Part shown: piece after piece, positions 13,348 to 25,470 of the stretch
Layout of the letters: each line of letters starts with the position of its first letter
Numbering within the stretch: position 1 is the stretch's first letter
Assembly: GCA_008477525.1 (NCBI GenBank)
Contig: SPDT01000007.1
Span: 6,448,001 to 6,512,000, forward strand
Direction of reading: 5' to 3'
DNA length: 64,000 nucleotides
Origin: Hypomyces perniciosus
Taxonomy: Eukaryota; Ascomycota; Sordariomycetes; Hypocreales; Hypocreaceae
The notes under the pieces: generated by a model
Databases searched by the model: none
The model's input: only the letters and a program-made list of their open reading frames with translations
Told to the model about the DNA's origin: nothing
Program-made: the position numbers and the translations under genes

Positions 13348-13617
13348 CTTATTTAACTTTAAAATATATATAAGATATAAAGATTAATTAAAATACAGTA
13401 AAGTATTTAAATCTAATAATATAGGAGTTCTGTAATTTATATATTTATATAAAAAAGGGTTAAAAGAAAGGTAAAGGTAAAGGTAAAAAATAACCTTAAA
13501 GTAAAGTATTTTATTTAACTTAAAAGTATATATAGGATATAAAATTAAGTTAAAATAAAGACAATAGTAAAATTAAATAATAGGAACTATAATAGTTTAT
13601 ATATATAAAAGGGGGGT
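13348..13617. repeat. Imperfect tandem duplication in AT-rich DNA (about 160-bp period)
   Basis: The block 13348-13458 recurs at about 13511-13617 (TTATTTAACTT..ATATATA..GATATAAA.. ending in A-rich plus G-run). Differences are mostly transitions. The remaining bases up to 13917 hold nothing else recognisable. Confidence 0.5.
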
Positions 13618-13917
13618 ATTTGAAAGTAAAGTAAAGCTTAATAACCTTAAAATAATAGCTAAAGATTTAATAAACTTATAAGGTTATTAAATTTAGGTTT
13701 AGGGAGGGGTTTAGTAAGCCTATTAGCAGGCATTCTATTAGTTTTAAAATAAAAGATAATAATAATCTTTTTTTAACTTAGTCTTTAATATAATTAAAGT
13801 ATAAAAAAGTATACTTTATATAATTATAAAGAGTAAGGTTATTAAAAGTAAATATAGCTTTATTACTATTATTAAAAAAGGAAATAGGCTTTTTAATAGG
13901 TATCTTTATTTTAAAAT

Positions 13918-14497
13918 TGTTAAAAAGGAGGGCTAAAAAGTAAGGATTTCAATGTATTTAGGTAACCTTCCTATTCTGGCTAGACCCGGAATTAGGCCCG
14001 ACGCTAGGACCGAGTTCCGGAGGAACTTTGGTGTAAGTCAGGAAATTTCTGTTATCTTCAACGATAACAATTGAGCTAGGACCAGCTATCCCGCCTACCC
14101 TAGACTCAATACAATGGCCACAATGGCTATTGTGAAAAATCTGACTAAAATGGTTTCCTGTTTGTATAGCCATGAGTCGATTTGGCCGATTTCCCATATA
14201 AATGATTTTTGCGGAAAATAGGAATAGGGCCATGAACCTAATTCTGCCACTATATTCCTATTATCTAGTCAGAGGACTATTGTAGAAGACAAAGCTATTG
14301 TTTATACAATCACTTCTACATCAGCCGCATATATACTAGATATTCTATAGCTTCTAGCTATTAGATTGTTTACAATTTAATTGTTTATTTATTGTTAACC
14401 TAACTAGACTCTCAGTCGTTTCCTTATTGCTGCGTTGTATGCAGCTTCCTAGAAGCTACATATAAATAAGGTTCAGTATAACCTTGTTATTTTAATA
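13918..14497 (+). repeat. Full-length copy of the 580-bp LTR family, GC-retaining
   Basis: Runs from TGTTAAAAAGGAGGG to TTATTTTAATA. It is one of the least RIP-mutated copies. Instead of a target duplication, its right end abuts the primer-binding site of the miniature element (see 14498-14927). The open frame at 13958-14233 lies inside this LTR and is not a gene. Confidence 0.85.
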
Positions 14498-14927
14498 GGT
14501 TATGAGTCCCTGCCGCTTCCACTGCGCTTAGGTTCGAATCCCAGAAAATCCCAGATTTTTTTACGCTAGGAAATCGGCAATAAGCCTGAAAAGCAATAAG
14601 CCTAAAGTTAAACTGACTTAACCCCAGGAAAGGCTTGGGAACCCTTTAGATAAATCGGCATTATTAATAAGACCGAGGTCAAAGTCTATTTATAGTTTAA
14701 CCGAACTTTAACCTATAATTCTACAAGGACTACGCAACTTATATAAATTATATAGTAGTATGGTTTTAATTACTACTTAATTGGGTATAAGTTCTAATCC
14801 AGCTTATATTTTCAATTCTTAATAATTAAACTTTATTTAAAGGGGAATATTAAAATGCAGCCAATAAGTTGCAAAATATACTTTACTTTTAGTGAAGGCG
14901 TCTTTACTTTTACAGTTTAGTTTACTA
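14498..14927 (+). mobile_element. Interior and 3' LTR of the miniature element, joined to a foreign LTR
   Basis: 14498-14847 matches the interior of the element at 11410-11919 (opposite strand), including the tRNA-Met primer-binding site, a tRNA-like B-box (GGTTCGAATCC at 14531), a second B-box-like GTTCTAATCC at 14791, and the AAAGGGGAA polypurine tract. 14848-14927 is the matching 80-bp 3' LTR. The expected 80-bp 5' LTR is missing and the 580-bp LTR stands in its place. Confidence 0.7.
14531..14541 (+). other. Perfect match to the RNA polymerase III B-box inside a retroelement leader
   Basis: GGTTCGAATCC matches the consensus GGTTCGANTCC. The preceding 35 bases resemble, on the opposite strand, the D-arm and anticodon arm of initiator tRNA-Met. 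The two tRNA-like halves therefore point in opposite directions, so this is not a tRNA gene. Whether polymerase III uses the site is unknown. Confidence 0.45.
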
Positions 14928-14933
14928 TATATA

Positions 14934-15938
14934 TATTAAAAAGGAGGGCTAAAAAGTAAGGATTTTAGTGTATTTAGGTAACCTTTCTATTTTAGCTAGA
15001 CCTGGAATTAGGCTTAATACTAGGACCGAGTTCTGGAGGAACTTTAGTGTAAATTAGGAAATTTCTGTTATCTTTAATAATAACAATTAAGCTAGGACTA
15101 GCTATCCCGCCTACCCTAAACTTAATATAATAGCTATAATAGCTATTATGAAAAATCTAACTAAAATGGTTTCCTGTTTATATAGCTATAAATCCATTTA
15201 GCCGATTTCCTATATAAATAAATTTTGCAGAAAATAGGAATAAGGCTATAAACCCAATTCTGCTGCTGTCAGACCACAAATCCAGCAAAAGTGAAGCTCC
15301 ATACAATCTGCGTGGATAAGTGACCTTATATGCTATATGACACACCCCCCAGGTGCGATAGTCTAGATAGAGCGCCTGTATTCCCTGTAATCCTATATAA
15401 AGGGCAGGGCGCAGAGGACTTTTCTGCTAACCTTAACCGTGGCTGCGGTGCCTAGATCTGGTTAAACTAGGACTTTCTTCGGCTTTTTTTAATTTCCCCG
15501 AATAAATAGTAGGAACCCTAGCGTATTTTAATTCCTCCAGGACAGAATCGAACTTGCAACCTGGAGCTATGTCGGATAATTTCGCGCGAAACGATACCGG
15601 GCTCATAACTGTCAGACTACAAATCCAGCAAAAGTGAAGCTCCATACAATCTGCATAGATAAGTGACCTTATATGCTATATAACAGCTGCTATATTCCGA
15701 TTATCTAGTTGGAGGACTATTATAGAAAATAAAGCTATTATTTATATAATTACCTTTATACTAGCTATATATATACTAGATATTCTATAGCTTTCTAGCT
15801 ATTAATTTAGTTATAATTTAATTATTTATTTATTATTAACTTAATTAGACTTTTAGTTGTTTCTTTATTACTATATTATATATAGCTTCCTAAACACTAT
15901 ATATAAATAAGGTTTAGTATAACCTTATTATTTTAATA
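14934..15938 (+). repeat. 580-bp-family solo LTR with a nested insertion
   Basis: The LTR (14934-15266 plus 15691-15938) totals 581 bp once the 424-bp insertion and its duplicated target are removed. It is flanked by ATATA on both sides (14929-14933 and 15939-15943), consistent with a target duplication, although the local AT-richness weakens that evidence. Heavily RIP-mutated except for the insertion. Confidence 0.75.
15267..15685 (-). mobile_element. TRIM-like element (419 bp) nested in an LTR
   Basis: Two 76-bp LTRs (15267-15342 and 15610-15685, ends TGTCA/TGACA) bracket a 267-bp non-coding interior, and GCTGC is duplicated on either side (15262-15266 and 15686-15690). On the minus strand the LTR is followed directly by GTTATGAGCCCGGTATCG, a half-tRNA initiator-Met type primer-binding site, and the other LTR is preceded by a CTGGGGGG polypurine tract. 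An AGTTCGATTCT B-box-like motif follows the primer site. It keeps normal GC, so it is younger than the LTR it interrupts. The open frame at 15433-15645 is incidental. Confidence 0.85.
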
Positions 15939-15943
15939 ATATA

Positions 15944-16464
15944 TAATATAGTAATAAGGAAATAATTAAAGGTTTAGTTAAACTAATAATAAATAAATAA
16001 TTAAATTATAAGTAATTTAATAGTTAATAGCTATAAAATATTTAATATATATATAGCTAATATAAAAGTAAATTATATAAATACTAGCTTTATTTTTTAT
16101 AATAATCCATTAATTAAATAATAAATATATAGCAGTAAAATTAAATTTATAGCTATATTTTTATTTTTTATAAAGTTTATTTATATAAAAATCAGCTAAA
16201 TTAATTTATAGCTATATAAATAAAAAACTATTGTAATTAAATTTTTAATAATAGCTATTATAGCTATTATATTAAATTTAAGGTAAGCAGGGTAGCTAAT
16301 TGTAGCTTAATTGTCATTATTAAAGATAATAGAAATTTCTTAACTTATATTAAAGTTCTTTAAGGAACTTGGTTTTAGCGTTAAACCTAATTCTAAGTCT
16401 AGTTAAAATAAAAAGGTTACTTAATTATATAAAAATCTTTACTTTTTAGCCCCCCTTTTTAATA
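15944..16464 (-). repeat. Truncated inverted copy of the 580-bp LTR family
   Basis: Reverse-complement match to the family from about its 3' fifth to its start (CCCTTTTTAATA at 16464). It lacks the terminal 50-60 bp. It directly abuts the target repeat of the neighbouring solo LTR, giving a head-to-head LTR pair. Heavily RIP-mutated. Confidence 0.7.
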
Positions 16465-18964
16465 TTTATATATTTTATTCTAATAATTATATATTTATTA
16501 AATTTAATAGTACTTTAAAGTATTTAAAGTACTGCTATAATAAAGCTTTAATAAACTTATTAATAGGTATAAAGTTAATAAAAAAATAAAAAACTATAAA
16601 CAATCTTTTCTAATATTTCTATTAAAGTTATATATTTTATATATTAATATAATATAAAGGAGTATTAATTTATATACTTTTTTTAATTATAAAGTATATA
16701 ATTAATTAATTATTATAATTAATATTTTAATTAATATGAAATTTAAATTTTATTTTTTAAAATAATTAATCTAAACCTATAGCCTTTTTTAATATTTAAA
16801 TATAGGCAAATAGTTTAACTTTAATTATAAATATATTAATAGTGCTTTAATATATTATATTTTATAAGATAAAGCTTAAAAAAATATAATAAAATACTTT
16901 TAAAGTAATCTTTAAATATTTATATTATTAATAAAAAAAGTATTACTTAAAGTAATTAAAACCTATATTTGTCTTTACTTTTTAAATTAAAAAATTAAAA
17001 AAGACTATATATATTAATAGTAAATTAATTAATTAATTGTTTTAAAATACTTTTTATTAAAGTTAATTAAAAACTATAATAAAGTTAAAGCCCTATATAT
17101 TATATTAAGGTTTATTATAATAGCTATATAAAGTATTAATTTTACTTTTTTCTTAATATATTTTAATAGTTGCTTTTAAAGTTTATTATATACTTTTTTT
17201 AAGCTTTATAATAATTATTAAAACTATAAAAAGATATATTCTTTTATTAAACTTAAATTATTTTATAAGTTTCTTAAAATAAATTTTATAAAAAAAGTAT
17301 ATATTATATTTTATATAATTATAAGTAATTTTAACTTTTAAAAACTATTATATATCTCTTTTACTATAAAGTATATATTTTACTTTTAAAGTATTTAATA
17401 GTTTAATATAAGGAGTTTTATTATTATAATAATATATAAATATAATATTATTTATGTAAAATATGATAAAAATTCTTTAAGCTTAATTATAAAAAAGATA
17501 AAGCTTTTTAAAGCTTAAAATTAACCTTTATTACTTTAAAGTTAAAAATAGTTTATTAAACTATAACTTTAATAAATCTTTTAGTTTATATAAGGCTTTA
17601 GCGAGTTTTAAATAAATATTTAACTGCTTAAAACCCTTTAAAAGCTTATATATAACTAGTTTTAAGTTTTTATTGTTTAAAGTATTAAGAAAAGTGTTTT
17701 TAATATTATATTATTTTTATTTAAAATTAAATTTTACTATAAAGGTAATAAATATATAGAAAGAATATACTATTAATATAACTATACATATACTTTTTAT
17801 AATAAAAGCCTTTTATGAATTTTTATAAACTATAAAATAAACTTTATAATATTTTAAACTTTTATTTTAATTAAATTTGTAAATTAAAATTTAATATATT
17901 AATAGTAGCTTTATTATTGCCTTTAAATATAATATCTTTTACTAAATCCCTTTTATATATAAAGAAATAATTTTATTATATATAGTTTACTTAAATTTAT
18001 TTTCAAATAAATATTTTATAAGCTTTTTTTAATTTTTTAATAGTTTTATTAAATCCTTTTAATAAATAATTAATTTATTAAAAGCTATACTTTTTTAAAA
18101 GGAAGATTATAGTCTATTATTATATTAAAAATAATAAATATTATTTTTATAATTTTTAATATATTATTGATTAGCTTTTATTAATTAAACGGTAATTAAT
18201 ATTATATTAAATTAAAAGGTTTAATAATTATTAAATATATATTAGGTTTATTATCTTTAAAAGTAATATTTAAAGTATATACTTTAATTTTATATATTAA
18301 AAAATACTTATTAGCCTTTTTTATAAATTATTTCCTTTATAGGTTAAAGCTTTTATAAATATTAACTATTACTTTACTGCTTAAAGGATTATTAGCTAAT
18401 ATTCTTTTTAAATATTTACTTTTTTATTATAAAAATAAATAAATCTTTTATATCTTAATCTATATTTAACCTTAATAAATTATTCTCTATTATTAAATTC
18501 TATACTTTTAATATATAAAGCTATTTTCTTACTATATTCTTTTTTATAAAAAAATATAAATTATTTATAAAACTATTATTTAAAGTTTTTATTAAGATAT
18601 TAATATTATTTATAAAGATTAATTATTTTAAAGTAGCTTTTGATATTTAAAGACTAAAAGGTCTTTTTAAATATATAATAGTTTATTTAAAGTATTTATT
18701 AAGCTATCTTTAATACTTTATATCTTTATTACCTTTAAAAGTATATTCCCTTTTTTTATATTATTTATAAAAATATCTTTTACTATAAGAATATATATTA
18801 AAAAGACTTTAAATTTTAATTTACTTTAACTTTATTAAATAATTTATTTAATTTAACTATAAACTATTTATTTATAATCTCTTTATTATTATAAAAAAAG
18901 CTAGTTTTATTAAATAATATATCTTTTATAATAATTACTTTTATTAAATAAACTAATTAAATAT
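16465..18964 (-). pseudogene. RIP-degraded Copia-type polyprotein relic (minus strand)
   Basis: Minus-strand translation around 17680-17200 reads a Copia RT: LKLAKALYKLKDL (family form ALYGLKQ), FYINNIIFIYYYNNK (family FYVDDI, both Asp changed to Asn) and a FLKVKIT segment. Higher coordinates (18000-18960) should hold the integrase but are too eroded to name residues. AT content is extreme and stops are everywhere. No LTRs could be tied to it. Confidence 0.6.
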
Positions 18965-18969
18965 AATAT

Positions 18970-19550
18970 TATTAAACAAGAAGGCTAAAAAGTAAAGATT
19001 ATAGTATATTTAGGTAACTTTCTTATTTTAGCTAAACCTGGAATTAAGCCTAATACTAAAACCGAGTTTTAAAGGAATTTTAATATAAGTTAAGAAATTT
19101 CTGTTATTTTTAACGATAATAATTAAGCTAGGACTAACTATCCTGCCTACCCTAAACCTAATATAATAGCTATAATAGCTATTATAAAAAATCTAACTAA
19201 AATAGTTTCTTATTTATATAGCTGTAAGTTAATTTAGTCCATTTCTTATATAAATGAATTTTGCAGAAAATAAAAATAGGGCTATAAACCTAATTCTACT
19301 ACTGTATTTATATTATCTAGTTAAAGGACTATTATAGAAGATAAAGCTATTATTTATATAATTACTTTTATAGTAGCTATATATATATTAGATATTCTAT
19401 AGCTTTTTAGCTATTAGTTTAGTTATAATTTAATTATTTATTTATTATTAATTTAATTAGACTTTTAGTTATTTTTTTATTACTGCGTTATATACAGTTT
19501 CCTAGAAGCTATATATAAATAAGGTTTAGTATAACTTTATTATTTTAATA
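18970..19550 (+). repeat. 5' LTR of the Copia element (581 bp), heavily RIP-mutated
   Basis: Original TGTTAAAAAGG has become TATTAAACAAG, and the 3' TTTTAACA is now TTTTAATA. The PBS follows at 19551. Confidence 0.85.
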
Positions 19551-21149
19551 GGTTATAAACTTAAGAGAGTTTTCTTTAAGTCTCTATTAGTAGATTTTTC
19601 TAGTAGTTATAGCATTTCCTTTAATACTAGTATAGCACTTATAGCAGGTTTTTATAATACTTGTCCTAATATTTATATTAATATTTTTCAATTTTAGCTA
19701 CTAGAAGCTATTTTTAGGCTTTTACTATAAATACTATTATAGTTATCGTAATACTACTTATATTTCTATTTTTATATACTATATAATATATTTGTAATTT
19801 TTATAGGATATAGGTTTAATATTAGCACTATAAGTTAGTTTATTAAAGCGCTTAATAGCCCTATTTCTTTTATTAAAGATAATAGCTTTCCTTAACAGTA
19901 AAAGGATTTATTTATTTAAATATAAAATATAAAATAAAAGCTTCAGGTATAAAGGGCTTTTATTAAAACAGTTAAAGTATAGTTAAAAGGTTAAAATAAT
20001 ACTATAACTTAGTTATTTAATACTTTAACTAGCCTAGCTGCTATTATATTAAACCTTTAATAATAGACTATTAGTCTAATATAAATTAATCCTATAGCCT
20101 TGATTTTAATACTAATGTAAGCTTTTACTTTTATTTCTATATTAATTTAGGTTTTATTTTTATTTATTCTTTCACACCTAAATATTATTTTTACTTTAAA
20201 TAGTAGTTTTATTAAAAAGGCATTAAAAAAGGTCTATTGCTTTTTAAAAAGCTATAAACAAATAGGCTTTAATAACTTTAATTAATAGAAATAGTCTTTA
20301 AATATTATATTAAAGGCTATAGATTATTATACTTTTATAGAAAATCTTATAGCTATTAATTTTTTACTTAATTTAAAATAGGCTTTATTATTTATATTAA
20401 TTAAACATAGTTTAATAGCTATTCCTGCTATATTTATTATTTAAATTTAAAGCTTAAAAAAAGTATCTTTAATATTAAAGAGATAATATAATTACTTTAA
20501 TACTTTATAAAGAGATTCCTTTTATAGGGAATTTTATTTATTAAATTATAGTAATTATAAAGGATTTTTAATTAAATTTAATATTACTTTTAATAGTTTA
20601 TTAACTAAGCTAGCTATTTTAAAGGTCAATATTAATATATTAAATTAAATAAATTAATATTTAAATTCCTTAAAAAAATCATTTTTAATAAATGAAAAGA
20701 ATTAAAGGAATTATTAAATTTAATAAAGCTATTAAGCAATTAATTAAAGGTTTTAATATTTAATTTCTTATAATAAATATATTAAAAAAGATTAAAAATT
20801 TATTTTTCACTATATATAAAGTTAGTAAAGCTTTAAGCCCTTTTAAGTCTTTTAATTAAAAACCAGCTTTTAATTTTAATAAAAAAAAGGAAATTAAAAG
20901 AATTAAAAGAATTAAAACTAATAAAATTAAAAGTAAACTATAAAAAATACTACTTTTATTAATATATATTATTTAACTATTAAAGAGTATAATTTATAAA
21001 AGTTATTAAAAAAGTCCTTTATTAAATCTATTATCAGTTTAAATAATAATTAAAATCTTTTATATACTATAAATATTCAAAAAGGAAAAAAGTCTTTTAA
21101 TCCTTTTAAGCCTTTTAAATTTTCTAAAAAACCTAAACCCTTTAAACTT

Positions 21150-24100
21150 TCTATTTAAAATAATCTATTATATAATACTAGATTTATAGTTTATATAGTT
21201 AATTTTAAAAAATAGTTTATAAACGATAAACTTAATAATCGAGATTTAAATATTATTTATATTAATAAAGGCTTTATTACTTTTAAAAAAATAAATATAA
21301 TTACTTTTAATATCTTTAATAAAAATAATAACTATAAAAAAATAAAATTATTAAATATCCTTTATTGCTTATAGTTAAATATGAACATTATAAATAATTT
21401 AAAGTATTATTAAATTAAAAAATATATAGTATAATATTCTTTTATAAAAACTATATAATTAAGAAAGTATTAAATCCGTTAAAATATAGTTTTTTCCTTA
21501 TAATTAAAAAATATATTATACTATATACCTATACAAATAGCTATAAAGTTTATAGCTTTATATAAATTTAAATTCCTGCTATTAATAAAGAAAAGGCTTA
21601 GGAATATATTATTATTTTAAAAGTAATAGCTTTAAAAAAATAATTAATTAAATTTAGTTTTAAATTTATAAAGAAAAATAATTTTAAAGGAAAAAATCTC
21701 TTTAAACTCTTTAAAACTTAAAGCCAAATAAAGGAAAAAGGGCTTTATATACCTTTATTACTTAAAGAAATAAAAAATAATAAGCCTATAAAGGATACCT
21801 TTATAAAAGAAAGGCCTTATATATTAAAGAATCTTTTATTATTAAAAATTTAAAGGTTATTAAATTATTTAAACTAAAAAGAGAAATTATTATTAATTGT
21901 AGCTATAAACTGCTAAATTTAACTTTTTTATTGTATAAAAGATTAACTTATATTAATTTAAGTCTATTAAAAAAAAACTATTAAAATAACTATTAAAATT
22001 TTTAACTTTAATTTTATTAAAAAAACTAAATTCTATTGCCTAGTATATAATAAAAGAAAAGCTATTAAAAGGTTTAATTTAAAGTTAATTCTTAATCTAT
22101 TAGCCTTTTTAGATTATCTAAAAGGTAATACTTTCTTTATAAACCTAATACTTTATAATAAAGCCTTTATTAATCTTTTAATTATTAATAGAAAATTAAA
22201 ATATAAATAGCTATTCCTTTTAAGAGATTATAATAGATTTACCCTTTTAACTACTATATAAAGCTTTATAAATAGCTTAAAAATATAATATAACTAGTAT
22301 TTTAAAGAATTTTATTATAATAGCGGACAGGAAATTAATTAAAAACTTTAAACCTAATTCTTTTCTTTAAAAATTATATATTCCTATAGCAGCCTTTATA
22401 TTTATAAATAAAATAGTTTAATAGAATACTTTATTAAAGTTTTATTAAATAAGCTATAGGCTACTATTATAGCAGTTAACTTACTGCTATACTTTTAGAA
22501 TTTTATTATTATTATAGTTTTTAAATTAAGTAATTATATAGTAGTTATTAATCAAGACTTTACCCTTTAGTAAGAATTATATAAAGATTTAAACTTTAAT
22601 AAAGATTATAAACTTAATCTATAAAGATATAGGATTATTAGTTTTTATTATACAGTATTTATTTTATAAAAATAAAAGGTTAAAGGCTATAAATTAGCCT
22701 TTAAAACTAAAACTAAAAGACTATTAATAGTCTTAGGTAATAATACTTATTTTATTTATATTTTAATTAAATATATAACTATTAAATTATTAATTATAAA
22801 GCTATATAAAGATAAGATTTCTAAGCTTTCAATCTTAAAGCCTATTATAGGTTAAAATAATAAAGAATTAAATAGAGAAATAGAGCTAGATTCTATAAAT
22901 TAAATAATTCTTAGCTTTTAAGATATTAATCCTTTACTCCTTAACCTTATTCTAAAGGGAATATCTACTACTATTCCCCTTATTCCTATATTAGTTATAT
23001 AAAACTCTATAATTATAAAGGATTCTATAAATATAAATATATCCTATTTTCTCTATAATAGTATTAAAAAGCTAGCCTTTTTAGCTACTGCAGTATAAAA
23101 CCTATAAACGCTTAAGCAAGTACTTTATAATCCTAATAAGATTAAGTGGCTAGGAGTAATTTATAGCGAATTTAACCAGCTAATCGAATAATATACCTTT
23201 ATTTTTATTAAGCATAATAGTATTCGTAAAGGTAAAAATCCTATTATTAATTAATTAGTCTTAAAGCCTAAAAAAAACTAGAATAATAAAATAGTAAAAT
23301 TTAAAGCTAGGCTAATTACTAAGGGTTTTTAATAATTAAAAGGAATAGATTTTAACTAAACATTCGCCTTAACAGCTATTCCTTTTACCTAGCAGCTCTT
23401 ATTAGCTTTAACTACTATCTATAACTAGAAAATCAAACAAATCGACTTTATTAATATATTCTTTAATAGAATACTTAAAGAAACTATTTTCCTTAACTTC
23501 CTTAAAGGTTTTAAAGACTATACCAGTTAAGCTTCCTTTAAAATTAAATCTATTTTTAAAAAGCTGGGTTATAACCCTAATATAGATTAAATTATTTAGC
23601 TATAGAAAACTCTTTATAGTCTAAAATAGTCCCTTAAAGAATAGCAATAGGCCCTATAAGCCTTAAAAAATAAACTAAAATATAATCCTTTAATTTCTAA
23701 CTCTACTATTCTTTATAATCTAAATAATAGTATTTTTATTATTATTGTTAAAATAACAAGGTTATACTGAACCTCATTTAAGTGCAGCTTCTAGGAAGGT
23801 GCACCCAACGCAGCAATGAGGAAACGACTAAGAGTCTAGTTGGGTTAACAATGGATGAACAATTGAATTGTAACTGAACTAATAGCTAGAAAGCTATAGA
23901 ATATCTAGTGATGTGCGGCTGGTGTAAAAGTGATTGTATAAACAATAGCTTTGTCTTCTACAATAGTCCTCCGACCTAATAATAGGTGTGCGGTGGCAGA
24001 ATTGGGTTTGTGGCCGCATTCCTATTTTCCGTAAAATTCATTTGTATATAAAATCGGTCAAATCGACTCACGGCCATACAAACGGGAAACCATTTTGGTC

Positions 24101-25290
24101 AGATTTTTCACAATGGCCATTATGCCCATTGTATTGAGTCTAGGGTAGGCGGGGTAGCCGATCCTAGCTCAATTGTTATCGTTGAGGATAACAGAAATTT
24201 CCTGACTTACACCGAAGTTCCTCCAGAACTCGGTCCTAGCGTCGGGCCTAATTCCGGGTCTAGCCAGAATAGGAAGGTTACCCAATTACACAGAAATCCT
24301 TGCTTTTTAGCCCTCCTTTTTAACAATTATTTATATAAATAACTGTTTTTTTATTAAACTAGATAAAAAAGCTATAATTTAGCTAAAGCTAGCTTTTAAT
24401 AAAATCTATACTATAAAAGATAAAGGCCCTGCCTTTTTCTTTTTAAAGGTTTAGATAGTTAAAGATAAAAAAAAGGCTTTCTTTAACTTTCCCAGAAATA
24501 GTATATTATTAAAGCTATAAAGTTTTTTAACCTTTAAAACTTTAAGCTTATCCAATTACCCCTACAGCCCTCTATTTTAATTAATAAAACTATAATTAAA
24601 CTAAATAAAGCTAATACTAAACTCTTTTAAGCTATTATTAATACTATTATTTACTTACTAATTTATACTTAAGTAAATACTAGCTTTCTAGTCTAATAGC
24701 TAGCTAAACAATTTCAAGGCCTTATAAAAAGCATTTAAACGCAGCTTATAACCTATTAAAGTATTTAAATAATACCTAAAATCTAGCTATTTAATATATT
24801 AAAAAATCTAATCTTATACTTATTAATTATTATAATAGTAATTTTGCTAAGGATAAAGGATTAAGTAAATCGACTTATAGCTATATTGTTATAGTTACTA
24901 ATAGGCCAATTAACTAGAAATCAAAAAAAGGCTTAACTATCTATTTTTTTATATTAAAAGCAGAGTTTATAGCTTTTATAAAAGCTATTAAAGAGATTTA
25001 ATAGTTTATTGGCTTATATAAAGAGGTAGATCGACCAATTATACAGCCAATCTCTTTACTTAACAATAATAAAGGTACTATTTCTACCTTAAATAACCCT
25101 ACCCTTTATAATCGAATAAAACATACTCTATTGCAGTTTAATTATATTAGGGAATAAGTTAAAAATAGCGTTATTATAGTCAGCTATCTGGAAACCAGTA
25201 AAATGGTTACTGATAGGCTTACTAAGCCTCTTCCAGGTCTAAAATTAAGGAATTTTATAAGTCTCTTTAATTTCAAGATTTTACCTAAGG
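21150..25290 (+). pseudogene. Copia protease-integrase-RT-RNase H relic
   Basis: Near 21170 a degenerate DTG-type protease block is visible. Near 22410 an NSLIEYFIKVLL segment is the integrase PEQNGxxER motif. 23080-23740 is RT (VLKPKK, KFKARLITKGF, QIDFINIFFN, TLYSLK). RT resumes after the nested LTR with INNCFFIKLD (family VDDCLF). 24870-25240 is RNase H (SKSTYSYIV, KAEFIAFIKAIKEI, SLLNNNKG, RLTKPLPGLK). TAA/TAG codons replace Gln and Trp throughout. Confidence 0.85.
23746..24325 (-). mobile_element. Solo LTR (580 bp) nested in the Copia RT, little RIP
   Basis: Inverted full-length LTR (TGTTAAAATAACAAGG..CTTTTTAACA) flanked by ATTAT on both sides (23741-23745 and 24326-24330). It splits the RT exactly between IFIII and the VDDC box. 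It keeps normal GC while the sequence on both sides is strongly RIP-mutated, so it inserted later or escaped mutation. Confidence 0.9.
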
Positions 25291-25470
25291 TATATACTTA
25301 AGGTTTTTACCTTTCTTATAGCTATTAGCTATTTTATAGCTATTAGCTATCCCTATTATTTTTAGCTATATTAGCTATTTTTTATATTTTTTATATTCTA
25401 ATTACTTTCCTATATCTAGATCTTATATCTACTTTAAAGTTATATAGGATAGTATCTATTTTAAAGGGAG

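Noticed and set aside
13958..14233. 91-aa open frame on the minus strand
   Set aside because: Lies wholly inside an LTR of the 580-bp family. It is open only because this copy escaped most RIP.
14498..14545. A tRNA gene (anticodon CAT-like loop plus B-box)
   Set aside because: The anticodon/D-arm-like part is on the opposite strand to the T-arm-like part, and the site follows an LTR as a primer-binding site would. No cloverleaf can be drawn on one strand.
15433..15645. 70-aa open frame on the minus strand
   Set aside because: Covers the LTR, primer site and interior of the TRIM-like element, so it is not a protein gene.
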